Positions 9,259 through 17,883 are shown, numbered from the stretch's first letter. The stretch is 64,000 nucleotides of DNA from Sphingomonas crocodyli (GCF_004005865.1 NZ_SACN01000001.1:1736001-1800000); one strand, 5' to 3'. Translations and numbers: made by a program. Notes: generated from the sequence alone by a model not told the origin.

Positions 9259-10474
9259 CTTCGCCTGGCATGCGATCGATACGGGCGGGCGCGAGCGGCG
9301 GGGCCATATCGCGGCCGAAACGCCCGACCATGCGCGCGCCCAACTCGAGGCGCGCCGTCTCTACGTCGTCGCGATCGACAAGGGGGAGGGCGCACCGCGC
9401 GGCCCCAGCCTCGGCGCGCAACTGGTCCGTCGTCGTCGGCGTCTCTCGACCCGCGAACTCACCCTCGTCACCCGCCAGTTCGCCAGCCTCGTCACCGTCA
9501 TTCCGGTCGAAGAGGCGCTGCGCACGATCCAGAAGCAGACGGGCAAGGCGACCACCGCCGTCGTCCTCGGATCGGTCCACGACGCCGTCGTCCAGGGCCA
9601 TCGCCTCGCCGATGCGCTGGCGACCGAGCCGCAAAGCTTCCCGCCGCTCTATCGCGCGATGGTCGCGGCGGGCGAGGCGTCCGGCACGCTCCCCGAAATC
9701 CTCGAGCGCCTCGCCGACCTGCACGAGCGTCAGGCGACGGTGCGCGGCAAGCTGATCACCGCGCTCGCTTATCCCACCGTCCTCGCGATCGTCGCGACGG
9801 CCGTGGTGCTGGGGCTGATGCTGTTCGTCGTGCCGCGCATCGTCGAACAATTCGACATATCGGGGCGACAATTGCCGCTCATCACCCGGATCGTGGTCGG
9901 CGCCTCCGAACTTCTCATCCGCTTCTGGTGGATCGCCCCCTTGCTGATCCTGATCGGGGTGTTCGCCTTCGCGCGGCTGATGGCGGATCAGGGGCGGCGG
10001 CTGCGCTTCGACACGCGCCTGCTCGGCCTGCCGCTGGTCGGCCGCCTGCTGCGCGATCTCCACGCCGCGCGCATGGCGCGCACGCTATCGCGAATGGTCG
10101 AGAGCCGCCTGCCGCTGATCGAAGGGATCGCGATCACCGCGCGCACCGTCCACAACCGCGCGCTGCGCGCCGGCTCCGAAGCGATGGTCGAGGACATAAG
10201 AGGCGGATCGAGCCTGTCGGCGGCCTTGCGCCGCACCGATCTGTTCCCGCCGATCATGGTTTATATGGCGGCCTCCGGCGAGGCATCGGGCCGGCTTCAC
10301 GAAATGCTCGAACGCGCGGCCGACTATCTGGAGCGCGAGTTCGACATGTTCACCGCGACATTGCTGGCGCTGCTCGAGCCGCTGGTGATCGTCTTCATGG
10401 GGGTGATCGTCGCGCTGATCGTGCTGTCGATCCTGCTCCCCGTCCTTCAACTCGATACGCTGGCAGGCATATGA
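9251..10474 (+). CDS. gspF: type II secretion system inner-membrane platform protein GspF
   Basis: GspF is the polytopic core of the assembly platform. The 407 residues show two homologous cytoplasmic T2SSF domains, each followed by hydrophobic helices (VLAIVATAVVLGLMLFVVP, then FWWIAPLLILIGVFAFARL, and a C-terminal VIVFMGVIVALIVLSILLP). Conserved GEASGTLPEILERLADL and GEASGRLHEMLERAADYLE repeat units are visible. The TGA overlaps the gspG ATG (ATGA at 10471-10474), which supports translational coupling to the first gspG start. Confidence 0.97.
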   Translation: MTDFAWHAIDTGGRERRGHIAAETPDHARAQLEARRLYVVAIDKGEGAPRGPSLGAQLVRRRRRLSTRELTLVTRQFASLVTVIPVEEALRTIQKQTGKATTAVVLGSVHDAVVQGHRLADALATEPQSFPPLYRAMVAAGEASGTLPEILERLADLHERQATVRGKLITALAYPTVLAIVATAVVLGLMLFVVPRIVEQFDISGRQLPLITRIVVGASELLIRFWWIAPLLILIGVFAFARLMADQGRRLRFDTRLLGLPLVGRLLRDLHAARMARTLSRMVESRLPLIEGIAITARTVHNRALRAGSEAMVEDIRGGSSLSAALRRTDLFPPIMVYMAASGEASGRLHEMLERAADYLEREFDMFTATLLALLEPLVIVFMGVIVALIVLSILLPVLQLDTLAGI

Positions 10475-10992
10475 TGAACCAGGATACGTCATCCCGGCGG
10501 AGGCCGGGATCTCAGGAGATGAGCGCGATGCAGGAGCCGCATGAGATCCCGGCCTCCGCCGGGATGACGATTGAGGCGAAGGAGGGAGGCTTCACCCTCG
10601 TCGAACTGATGGTCGTGATCCTGATCCTCGGCCTGCTCACCACCGTCGTCGTGATCAACGTCCTGCCCGCGCAGGACAAGGCGATGACGCAGAAGGCGCA
10701 GACCGATATCGCGCTGCTCGAACAGGCGCTCGAACGTTACCGGCTCGACAATTTCACCTATCCGCCGACGGGCGCGGGCCTTCAGGCGTTGATGCAGCCG
10801 CCGGTCGGGATGGCGCATCCCGAACGCTATCCGCGCGGCGGCTATATCAAGCGGCTGCCGAACGATCCGTGGGGCAATGCCTACCAATATCGTTCCCCGG
10901 GCGAGCATGGCGCGTTCGACATCATCAGCTACGGCGCGGACGGCAAGCCGGGCGGCGAGGGGCAGGATGCCGATATCGGCAACTGGAAATAA
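10471..10992 (+). CDS. gspG: type II secretion major pseudopilin GspG with an inserted leader
   Basis: GspG is the major pseudopilin. The prepilin cleavage/methylation site GG|FTLVELMVVILIL is followed by the typical globular part with DPWGNAYQYRSPGEHGAFDI and the calcium-loop region DGKPGGEGQDADIGNW. Three in-frame starts exist. ATG 10471 overlaps the gspF stop and gives a 40-residue leader. ATG 10519 follows CAGGAG. ATG 10564 gives a usual 9-residue leader but has no clear ribosome-binding site. The long leader comes from a palindromic element at 10487-10569: without an 84-nt block (10486-10569) the leader would be the ordinary MMNQDIEAKEGG. I keep 10471 because of the coupling; translation from 10564 is a real alternative. 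Confidence 0.93.
   Translation: MMNQDTSSRRRPGSQEMSAMQEPHEIPASAGMTIEAKEGGFTLVELMVVILILGLLTTVVVINVLPAQDKAMTQKAQTDIALLEQALERYRLDNFTYPPTGAGLQALMQPPVGMAHPERYPRGGYIKRLPNDPWGNAYQYRSPGEHGAFDIISYGADGKPGGEGQDADIGNWK
10487..10569. repeat. perfect 28-bp inverted repeat inside the gspG leader
   Basis: Left arm 10487-10514 (starts CGTCATCCCGGCGGAGGCC) and right arm 10542-10569 are perfect reverse complements of 28 bp, separated by 27 bp. This looks like a dispersed REP-like or palindromic mobile element. It stays open in the gspG frame and would encode a 28-residue insert with the surrounding base. No second copy is in the window. Confidence 0.9.
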
Positions 10993-11431
10993 GCGAAGCG
11001 GAGAGCGGGGCTTCACCCTGGTCGAGCTGCTCGCGGTCCTCGCGATCATGGGGATTGCGGCGGCGGCCGTTTTGTTCGCGATGCCGTCGCAAAGCACCGA
11101 GGCACGCACCACCGCCGCCCGCTTCGCATCGGCTGCGGAGGCGGCGCGCGATACCGCGATCCTCGCCTCCGCGCCGGTTGCGATCCGGGTCGATCGGACG
11201 GGCTATCGCTTCGAACGCTGGGAGGGCGGCGCCTGGACCCCGATGACGCGCAAGCCGCTCCAGCCGGTCGCCTGGCCCGACGGTGTCGCGAGCCGGATCG
11301 ATCCGGCGGGCGAGCGCATCCGCTTCGACGCGACCGGCCTTGCCGATCCGGTCAGCGTGCTGCTGAGCGCGGACGGCGTGACCGCGCGGGTGACGATCGA
11401 TGCGGGCGGCGAGGTGAAGCTTGTCGTGTGA
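10967..11431 (+). CDS. gspH: type II secretion minor pseudopilin GspH
   Basis: This minor pseudopilin sits near the pseudopilus tip. The 154-residue product has a 15-residue leader ending ERG|FTLVELLAVLAIMGIAAAAVLF and a beta-rich C-terminal domain. ATG 10967 is chosen because GAGGGG precedes it at suitable spacing and the leader is short; the gene then overlaps the 3' end of gspG by 26 bp in another frame. The stop TGA (11429-11431) overlaps a GTG at 11428, the same coupled arrangement used for the following pseudopilin genes. Confidence 0.9.
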   Translation: MPISATGNKRSGERGFTLVELLAVLAIMGIAAAAVLFAMPSQSTEARTTAARFASAAEAARDTAILASAPVAIRVDRTGYRFERWEGGAWTPMTRKPLQPVAWPDGVASRIDPAGERIRFDATGLADPVSVLLSADGVTARVTIDAGGEVKLVV

Positions 11432-11824
11432 TCCGCAACCAAAAGCCCCTCCCCTTCAGGGGAGGGGCTAGAAAGCGGCTTCACCCTGATCGAGGTGATG
11501 GTGGCGCTTGCCGTCTTCGCGCTGGCGGCGCTGGCGCTGGTGAAGCTGGAGGGGGCGACGCTTTTTGGAGCGGTCGCTATAGAAAGAAAGGCGGTCGCCC
11601 AGATCGTCGCGCGGAACCAGGCGGTCGAAATCCTCACCGATCCGGTCGCGCCTGCTTACGGCACGACGAACGGGGTCGAGGCCAATGCCGGCATCCAGTG
11701 GCGCTGGACCCGCATCGTCGATCGTATGCCCGAAACCCGGCTTCAGAAGATCGCGATCAACGTGATGGACCCCGAAGGCAATGTCGCCGCCCAGCTCCTG
11801 CTGATCCGAAAGGGCGGGACGTGA
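11428..11824 (+). CDS. gspI: type II secretion minor pseudopilin GspI, reading frame broken in the leader
   Basis: The coding frame ending at 11824 encodes ESG|FTLIEVMVALAVFALAAL followed by a short GspI body (RNQAVEIL, RLQKIAINVMD). Going upstream this frame meets the gspH stop at 11429-11431 without any ATG, GTG or TTG before the prepilin site; the first canonical start, GTG 11495, falls after the cleavage site. The expected start, GTG 11428 overlapping the gspH TGA, is in another frame. A 26-bp perfect hairpin (11444-11469) lies between. Deleting 28 nt (11443-11470) gives GTG ATC CGC AAC CAA GAA AGC GGC TTC, that is VIRNQESG|F, a textbook leader. So the gene appears disrupted by a hairpin insertion, or depends on frameshifting or an unusual start. 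Confidence 0.8.
11444..11469. repeat. perfect hairpin element in the gspI leader
   Basis: AGCCCCTCCCC, a TTCA loop and GGGGAGGGGCT make an 11-bp perfect stem. The similar G/C-run hairpins at 23622-23755 suggest a related short dispersed element. The footprint that restores gspI is 28 nt (11443-11470). Confidence 0.9.
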
Positions 11825-12420
11825 GGCGGGGGGAGGACGGCTTCACCCTGGTCGAACTGCTCGTCACGCTGGCCATCTTCGCGATCATCGCGCTGGCGAG
11901 CGTCGCGCTGCTGAGCATGGCGACGGGGACGCAGGGGCAGGCGCTCGGCGCGCTCGATCGCACCGCGGCGCTGCGCCGGATGACCGCGCTCGTCACCGCC
12001 GATCTCGCGCAGGCGACCCCGCGCCCCAGCCGCGACGATCGCGGCGACAGCCAGAAGGCGTTCGTCGGGGTGCAGCCCGGCGGATCGGGACCAATCCTGC
12101 GCTTCGTGCGCGCCGGCTGGGCGAATGAAGGCGATGCACCCCGATCGACCCTGCAGAAGGTCGCCTATCGGATCGCGGACGACCGGCTCGAACGGCTGAG
12201 CTGGCCGCTGGTTGACGGCGTGCCGCAGGATCGCGCGGTGGTGTCGGTCGCGATGCGCGGCATTTCGGCGGTCCACCTGCGCTTCCGCAAGGACGGCGTG
12301 TGGTCCGACAATTGGGACCAGCGCAATCCGGCGATCATGCCCGATGCGGTCGAAATGGTCGCGTCGATCGATGGCATCGGCGAGGTGCGCCAGCTTTTCC
12401 TGATCGGGCTGGGGCGGTGA
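11821..12420 (+). CDS. gspJ: type II secretion minor pseudopilin GspJ
   Basis: This tip-complex pseudopilin has 199 residues. GTG 11821 overlaps the gspI stop (GTGA) and gives an 8-residue leader VRRGEDG|FTLVELLVTLAIFAII. The rest is the beta-rich GspJ domain (AYRIADDRLERLSWPLVDG, AVHLRFRKDGVWSDNW). The same open frame runs uninterrupted from GTG 11428, so initiation there would read through gspI out of frame and fuse into GspJ. The stop overlaps the gspK GTG. Confidence 0.93.
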   Translation: MRRGEDGFTLVELLVTLAIFAIIALASVALLSMATGTQGQALGALDRTAALRRMTALVTADLAQATPRPSRDDRGDSQKAFVGVQPGGSGPILRFVRAGWANEGDAPRSTLQKVAYRIADDRLERLSWPLVDGVPQDRAVVSVAMRGISAVHLRFRKDGVWSDNWDQRNPAIMPDAVEMVASIDGIGEVRQLFLIGLGR

Positions 12421-13400
12421 AGGCGCCGCGCGGCCATCGGGAGGAGGGCGCGGCTTTGCTCGCCGTCCTCCTGCTCGTCGCGCTGATTGCGACGCTGGCG
12501 GTGCTCGCGCTCGACCGACTGGGGCTCGCGACCCGGCTCGCCGGCAATGCCCGCGCGATCGATCAGGCGCGCAGCTATGCTTATGGCGGGGAGGCGCTGG
12601 CCAGCCTGATCGCCGCCGACCTCACCGATCGCGGCCGGGGCGACATGACCGCGCGGCCCGAATGGCGCGATGCGGAGCGGGTGATCCCGGTCGAAGGCGG
12701 GATGATCCGCGCGCGCCTGTCCGATGGGGGCAATTGCTTCAACCTCAACAGCGTGGTGCAGGGCGACGTCTTTTCGGGCTGGAAGGCGCGGCGGCAGGGG
12801 ATTGATCAGTTCCGCACCCTGCTGCTCGTCCTGGGCGTGCCGCAGCCGCGCGCGCAGGCGATCTCGGCGGCGCTGGGCGACTGGGTCGACAGCGATACGA
12901 CGACCGCGCCGGGCGGTGCGGAGGACGAAAGTTACGCACGCGCCGCCATCCCCTATCGCGCCGCCAACACGTTGATCGGCGATCCCAGCGAATTGCGCAC
13001 CGTCGCGGGGGTGACGCCCGCAATCTACAAGCGCGTCCGCCCCTGGGTCTGCGCGTTCAATTCGGCTGAGCTGGCGGCGATCAACATCAATACGATCCGC
13101 CCGGATCAGGCACCGTTGCTGGCGATGCAGTTCGGCGGGCGGCTCTCCATATCGCAGGCAGCGGCCATCATCCGCAGCCGCCCGGCGACCGGATGGGAGT
13201 CGGTCGAAAAGTTCACGGCAGACCGTCTGGGCGGCCTCGCCAATGTCACCGGATTGAACCCGGCGCTCGATATCAGGACACGCTGGTTCGCGCTCGACCT
13301 TGACGTGACCGTCGACGGTGCGCAGGTGAGGGAAAGGGCGTTGATCGATGCCGGCATTCCCCCGCCTCGGGTGGTGATGCGGCAATGGGGGGCTGAATGA
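12417..13400 (+). CDS. gspK: type II secretion minor pseudopilin GspK
   Basis: GspK is the large tip pseudopilin capping the pseudopilus. It has 327 residues from GTG 12417, which overlaps the gspJ stop. The leader ends REEG|AALLAVLLLVALIATLAVLAL, without Phe+1 and with no Glu+5, as is usual for GspK. The helical insertion domain and SAM-like repeats (PSELRTVAGVTPAIYKRVRPWV, INTIRPDQAPLLAMQFGG) are visible. It overlaps gspL by 4 bp. Confidence 0.93.
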   Translation: MKAPRGHREEGAALLAVLLLVALIATLAVLALDRLGLATRLAGNARAIDQARSYAYGGEALASLIAADLTDRGRGDMTARPEWRDAERVIPVEGGMIRARLSDGGNCFNLNSVVQGDVFSGWKARRQGIDQFRTLLLVLGVPQPRAQAISAALGDWVDSDTTTAPGGAEDESYARAAIPYRAANTLIGDPSELRTVAGVTPAIYKRVRPWVCAFNSAELAAININTIRPDQAPLLAMQFGGRLSISQAAAIIRSRPATGWESVEKFTADRLGGLANVTGLNPALDIRTRWFALDLDVTVDGAQVRERALIDAGIPPPRVVMRQWGAE

Positions 13401-14491
13401 CCGTGACGCGGGCCTTGCTGCTCTTCGCGCGCGCCGATGTCGGCGCGATCGAAGGTTGGTTCCGTGTGGAGGACGGCCGCGTCATCGCGCGCGACATGGC
13501 GCTCGATCATCTGCCATCGCTGGAGCCCGACGAACGCCTGATCCTGATCCTGCAGGGGGATGAGGTTGCGATCCGCTGGATCGAACTTCCCGCGCTCACC
13601 TATGCACAGGCCGCCGCCGCCGCGCGGCTCGCCATCGCCGATCACAGTATCGGCGCGCCCGATAGCCTCCATGTCGCGATCGGCGACGTGCATGGCGGGC
13701 GGCGGATGGTCGCGACGATCGACGCCGATCTGCTGCGGCAATGGATCGGCTGGGCGCAGGCGATCGGGATCGATCCCGATCATGTCGTGCCGCTGCCCTT
13801 GCTGCTGGCCTATGGCGAGGGCGCGCCGCGCCTGTGGGATCGACCCGGCCTGTCGGTGGTGCGCGGCCACGATCATGCCTTCGCGGTCGAGCCCGATCTG
13901 GCGCCCACCATCCTCGGCACGATCGCGCCGGAGCCGATGGACGATGCCCGGTTCGAGGCCGAATTGCCCGCCGCGCTCGCGGTGCTTCCGCTCGATCTGC
14001 GGCAGGGGCGCTTTGCGCGCCGCCGCGTGTGGCGCGTCGACGATGCGTGGAAGCGGCGGATGCGGCGGTTGGCGATTGCGGCCGCGATCCTGATCGTCGC
14101 GGTGCCGATTGCGCGCGTCGGGCGGATCGGGATCGACGGCTGGCTGATGGATCAGGAGGCGTCGCGCATCGCCCGCCTGGCGTTGGGCCGCGAAAGCCTG
14201 CCCGAAGGCGCGCAGACCGCGATGAGCCTCAGGGCCGAAGGGTTGCGCGGCCCCGGCATGGGCTTTCCGAACGGCGCGGCTTTGCTGTTCGATGCGGTTA
14301 AACTGACGCCCAATGTCGAGCTGACCGATCTCGATTTCTCGGCCGAAGGCGTGCTGACCGCGTCGGTGACGGGCGCGAGTGCGGCCGATGTCTCGGCGCT
14401 GGTGGGGCGGCTGTCGCAGAGCGGCCTTGCGATCGAGACGCTGCCGGGCGGCGATGCGAACCGCTCCACCCTCAGGATCCGCCGCGCATGA
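13397..14491 (+). CDS. gspL: type II secretion system platform protein GspL
   Basis: GspL couples the GspE ATPase to the membrane platform. The 364 residues comprise an actin-like cytoplasmic domain (ADHSIGAPDSLHVAIGDVHGG), a single membrane helix around residue 225-242 (LAIAAAILIVAVPIARV) and a periplasmic ferredoxin-like C-terminus (LTDLDFSAEGVLTASVTG). Sequence conservation in this family is low; position between gspK and gspM makes the call firm. Confidence 0.9.
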   Translation: MTVTRALLLFARADVGAIEGWFRVEDGRVIARDMALDHLPSLEPDERLILILQGDEVAIRWIELPALTYAQAAAAARLAIADHSIGAPDSLHVAIGDVHGGRRMVATIDADLLRQWIGWAQAIGIDPDHVVPLPLLLAYGEGAPRLWDRPGLSVVRGHDHAFAVEPDLAPTILGTIAPEPMDDARFEAELPAALAVLPLDLRQGRFARRRVWRVDDAWKRRMRRLAIAAAILIVAVPIARVGRIGIDGWLMDQEASRIARLALGRESLPEGAQTAMSLRAEGLRGPGMGFPNGAALLFDAVKLTPNVELTDLDFSAEGVLTASVTGASAADVSALVGRLSQSGLAIETLPGGDANRSTLRIRRA

Positions 14492-14961
14492 TCGACGCCG
14501 TTCTCACTTGGTGGCGCCAGCGCACGACGCGCGAGCAAAGGCTGCTCTGGCTGCTGATCGTCATCGCGGTGCCGATCCTGCTGTGGTTCGGCGTGGTTCG
14601 GCCGATCGGCATCGGATGGCAGGCGGCGCTGGATCGTCGCAACACGGCCGAGCGCGATTTGAACGATGTGCGCGCGCTGGCCGAAGAGATTGCGCGCGAA
14701 AGCCGCGCCGATGTGCGCCCGTCGCCTGGCCCGCTGGCGGACACCGCCAAGGCCGCGTCCGAAGCCGCGGGCTTCACGCCGCTGCGGGTCGAAACGCAGG
14801 GCGAGACAGCGGTTCTGAGTTACGAGGCGGTCAAGCCGCAGGCCTTTTTCGCGTGGGTCGCAGGGCTGGGGAAGCGGGGGCTTGTGGTCGAGCGGCTGAA
14901 CGCGCATCCCAATGCGGACAGGACGCTCGCCGCATCGATCACGCTGCGGCGGCGCGGATAA
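14488..14961 (+). CDS. gspM: type II secretion system platform protein GspM
   Basis: This 157-residue bitopic protein has one helix near residues 17-35 (LLWLLIVIAVPILLWFGVV) and a periplasmic domain that pairs with GspL. The ATG overlaps the gspL stop by 4 bp. Its size and place in the operon match GspM. Confidence 0.9.
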   Translation: MIDAVLTWWRQRTTREQRLLWLLIVIAVPILLWFGVVRPIGIGWQAALDRRNTAERDLNDVRALAEEIARESRADVRPSPGPLADTAKAASEAAGFTPLRVETQGETAVLSYEAVKPQAFFAWVAGLGKRGLVVERLNAHPNADRTLAASITLRRRG

Positions 14962-14983
14962 AAGACATTTCGGGGGGAATGCG

Positions 14984-15688
14984 ATGTTGAGGGTGCTGCT
15001 GTTTCTGATCGTGCTCGTCGGCGCGGCGCTCGCCGCTGCCGCCTTCGTCCCGCTCAAGACCGTGATCGACCTCGCCCATCTGGGCAAGATCGGCTTCACT
15101 ACGGCAGGCACCGAAGGCACGGCGTGGGAAGGCCGCATCTACGACGCGCAACTCGGCAAGATTGCGCTGGGCGATATCGAGACGCACGCCGTTCCCGCCG
15201 AACTGCTGAAAGGCCGCCTGCGCATCGACATGACCGGCACCAATCCGGGCACGCAACTGAGCGGCGGCTTCAGCATCGGTTGGGGCGGGATCGGGATCGA
15301 CGCGCTGAACCTGACCGCCAGCGTTCCCGGCGAAGGGCCGGTGCCGGGCGGCACCCTGTTCGTCGAAAATCTGACCGCGCGTTTCCCCGGCACGCATTGC
15401 GGCACCGCCGACGGCAGCACGCGCGCTTATATCCCGTCGCCGCTCGCCGGCGTCGTGCCCGCCGGATCGATGCAGGGGCCGGCCCTGTGCCGCGACGGCG
15501 CGCTGACCTTCGATCTCGCCAGCGACACCGGCGAGGCGACACAGGAGATCGCGATCAACGCGACCGGCGGATATCGCCTGCGCACCGTGATCAAGCCGCG
15601 CAACGCGCTCATCGCCGCCGGCCTGTCGCGCAAGGGCTTCACGCCCGGCCCCGACGGCTATGTCTATCAAACAGAGCGCCGCCTTTAG
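14984..15688 (+). CDS. gspN: type II secretion system protein GspN
   Basis: This 234-residue protein has one N-terminal helix (VLLFLIVLVGAALAAAAFV) and a periplasmic domain with TAWEGRIYDAQLGKIALGDI, typical of GspN. The ATG at 14984 follows a GGGGGGAA ribosome-binding stretch. It closes the gsp cluster; a prepilin peptidase gene (gspO/pilD) does not follow and must lie elsewhere in the genome. Confidence 0.88.
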   Translation: MLRVLLFLIVLVGAALAAAAFVPLKTVIDLAHLGKIGFTTAGTEGTAWEGRIYDAQLGKIALGDIETHAVPAELLKGRLRIDMTGTNPGTQLSGGFSIGWGGIGIDALNLTASVPGEGPVPGGTLFVENLTARFPGTHCGTADGSTRAYIPSPLAGVVPAGSMQGPALCRDGALTFDLASDTGEATQEIAINATGGYRLRTVIKPRNALIAAGLSRKGFTPGPDGYVYQTERRL

Positions 15689-15690
15689 GT

Positions 15691-15823
15691 AAATCCTCCC
15701 CCGGAGGGGGAGGTGGCAGTCCGTAGGACTGACGGAGGGGTATTGGCCGGTGGCGAACCGCCCAGCCTCGAATACCCCTCCACCGGCTACGCCGGTCCCC
15801 CTCCCCCTCCGGGGGAGGATTTT
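15691..15823. repeat. 133-bp palindromic intergenic element
   Basis: The outer arms match over 23 bp (AAATCCTCCCCCGGAGGGGG at the left, its complement at the right) and an inner pair GGAGGGGTATT/AATACCCCTCC is perfect. The element fills the gspN to dsbD-like gap; it could end gspN transcription, and its right edge supplies part of the putative next promoter. Confidence 0.85.
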
Positions 15824-15849
15824 GCTTGGGGCGCCATTGGCCCTATAGC
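15822..15849 (+). promoter_or_regulatory. putative promoter giving a leaderless dsbD-like mRNA
   Basis: TTGCTT (15822-15827), a 16-bp spacer and TATAGC (15844-15849). Transcription would start about at the ATG (15856), leaving no leader. Confidence 0.35.
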
Positions 15850-15855
15850 GCGCAG

Positions 15856-17883
15856 ATGCTTCGTCGCTTTCTCCTGCTCCTCGCCCTGCTCCTTGCGCCG
15901 TTGCGCGTGGAGGCGGCGGGGAACCACCTGACCGCCACGCTCCTTGCCGAGAGCGCGACGCCGAAGCCTGGCAGCCGCATCACGCTGGCGCTCTCGATGA
16001 CGCCGGAGAAGGACTGGCACGGTTATTGGGAAAATCCCGGCGATGCGGGCGTGCCCACCGTCGTCGAATGGAGCCTGCCCGAAGGCGCGAAGACCGATGG
16101 TCTGCGCTATCCGGTGCCGCAGCGGCTGATCGTCCTCGGCCTGATGAATTACGTCTATGAGGCGCCTTATGCGCTGCTGACGACGCTGGACGTGCCCACG
16201 AACCTGAAGCCCGGTCAGCGCTTCACCGTCGCGGGCGACGCCAACTGGCTGGTCTGTTCGGCATCGACCTGCGTGCCCGAAAAGGGGCGTATCTCGGTCG
16301 ATCTGGTCGCGGGCGACGGCGCGGTCGATCCGGCGACGCGCGCGAAGTTCGATCGCTGGCGCGCGGCGATGCCGATGCCGCTGTCGCAGCCGGCGAGCTT
16401 CGAAAAGAAGGGCGACCGCATCCGCATCGCCATCCCCTATCCGGCCGCGCAGCCGGTGGCCGATCCCTATTTCTACCCCGCGACCGACGGCGTGATCGAT
16501 TATGCCGCGCCCCAATCGATCAGCCGTAATGGCGACCAGTTGATCGTCGAGGCGAAGGCCAAGGAAGACGGCTCCGACGTCGCCGGCCTGTCGGGCGTGA
16601 TCGCGACCGGCGAGGGGCGCGGGTTGACGGTTCAGGCGGGCAAGGGCGCGGTGCCCGCCGCCGGGGTCGCGATCGGCGCAAGCGGCGACGGCAAGGGTTT
16701 TGACCTGCGCACCTTCCTGCTCGCGCTGGGCGGCGCGTTGCTCGGGGGGCTGCTGCTCAACATCATGCCGTGCGTCTTCCCGATCCTGAGTTTGAAGGCG
16801 CTCAGCCTCGCGCGGGCGGGGGGCAGTGAGGCGCGGGTCGAAGCCTTATCCTACGCGGCCGGGGTGATCCTGAGCTGCATCGCGCTGGGCGGAGTGATCC
16901 TCGCGCTGCGTGCGGGCGGATCGATGGTCGGCTGGGCCTTTCAGTTGCAGGATCCGCGCGTGATTGCGGGGCTGCTCCTGCTGATGACCGCGATCAGCCT
17001 GAACATGGCCGGTTTGTTCGAACTGCGCACGATCGGCGTCGGCGACAGCCTGACTCACGGCAAGGGCGCGATGCCCGCTTTCTGGACCGGGGTGCTCGCC
17101 GCTCTGGTCGCGACGCCGTGCACCGGGCCGTTCATGGCGGGTGCGCTGGGCGCGGCTCTGGTGCTGCCGACGGTGGCGGCGATTGCGGTGTTCGGCGGGC
17201 TGGGCCTCGGCCTCGCTCTGCCCTTCGTCGCGATCGGCTTCGTCCCCGCGCTGCGCCGCAAGCTGCCCAAGCCGGGGCCGTGGATGGAGACGTTGCGCCA
17301 CATCCTCGCTGTGCCGATGTTCGCGACCGCGCTGGGCCTCGCGTGGATTTTGGGGCGGCAGGCGGGTGTCGATGGCATGGCGCTCGGCATTAGCGCGGCG
17401 CTGCTGCTCGGCCTCGCTCTGTGGTGGGCGGGCGCGCGGCAGGCCAAGGCGCGCCGCTTCGCCTTCGCGCCGTTGCTGCCTGCACTGGCGATCGCCGTCG
17501 CGGCGGCGCTGCTGGTGCCGAAGGGCGGGGCGGTCGCATCGGTCGCGAAGGTTGAGGGTGAGGCGTTCGATGAGGCCAAGCTCGCGTCGCTCACGGCTGA
17601 GGGCAAGCCCGTCTTCCTCTATTTCACTGCCGACTGGTGCCTGACGTGCAAGGTCAACGAAAAGGCCGCGATCGACCGCGACGATGTCCGCGCGGCGTTC
17701 AAACAGGCGGGCGTGACGGTGATGGTCGGCGACTGGACCGACGGCAATCCGGCGATCGGCCGCTTCCTCGAGGCCAAGGGGCGCTCGGGCGTGCCGCTCT
17801 ACCTCTTCTACCACCGCGACGGGCAGATCGAGACTTTGCCCCAGCTGCTGACGCCCGCGACGCTGATGGGATTGCGGGCCTAA
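15856..17883 (+). CDS. DsbD/ScsB-like protein-disulfide reductase
   Basis: This protein carries reducing power across the inner membrane to periplasmic thiol proteins. The 675-residue protein has a signal peptide (MLRRFLLLLALLLAPLRVEA), a periplasmic DsbD-alpha-like domain with the CSASTC pair, an eight-helix CcdA-like membrane domain with key cysteines C306 (NIMPCVFP) and C422 (ATPCTGP), and a C-terminal thioredoxin domain with WCLTC (C595/C598). The three-module layout and all cysteine pairs are intact. ATG 15856 is preferred to an in-frame upstream start at 15826 because it begins the signal peptide. Substrate could be DsbC-like, copper-resistance or methionine-sulfoxide repair proteins. 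Confidence 0.88.
   Translation: MLRRFLLLLALLLAPLRVEAAGNHLTATLLAESATPKPGSRITLALSMTPEKDWHGYWENPGDAGVPTVVEWSLPEGAKTDGLRYPVPQRLIVLGLMNYVYEAPYALLTTLDVPTNLKPGQRFTVAGDANWLVCSASTCVPEKGRISVDLVAGDGAVDPATRAKFDRWRAAMPMPLSQPASFEKKGDRIRIAIPYPAAQPVADPYFYPATDGVIDYAAPQSISRNGDQLIVEAKAKEDGSDVAGLSGVIATGEGRGLTVQAGKGAVPAAGVAIGASGDGKGFDLRTFLLALGGALLGGLLLNIMPCVFPILSLKALSLARAGGSEARVEALSYAAGVILSCIALGGVILALRAGGSMVGWAFQLQDPRVIAGLLLLMTAISLNMAGLFELRTIGVGDSLTHGKGAMPAFWTGVLAALVATPCTGPFMAGALGAALVLPTVAAIAVFGGLGLGLALPFVAIGFVPALRRKLPKPGPWMETLRHILAVPMFATALGLAWILGRQAGVDGMALGISAALLLGLALWWAGARQAKARRFAFAPLLPALAIAVAAALLVPKGGAVASVAKVEGEAFDEAKLASLTAEGKPVFLYFTADWCLTCKVNEKAAIDRDDVRAAFKQAGVTVMVGDWTDGNPAIGRFLEAKGRSGVPLYLFYHRDGQIETLPQLLTPATLMGLRA

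Noticed and set aside
10487-10569. Palindromic repeats as part of a CRISPR array
   Set aside because: Each is a single inverted repeat without regularly spaced direct repeats or spacers, and no cas genes are present.
11428-12420. A single 330-residue GspI-GspJ fusion from GTG 11428
   Set aside because: The first 131 codons read gspI out of frame into an Arg/Gly/Pro-rich peptide with no prepilin leader; GspJ has its own coupled GTG start at 11821.
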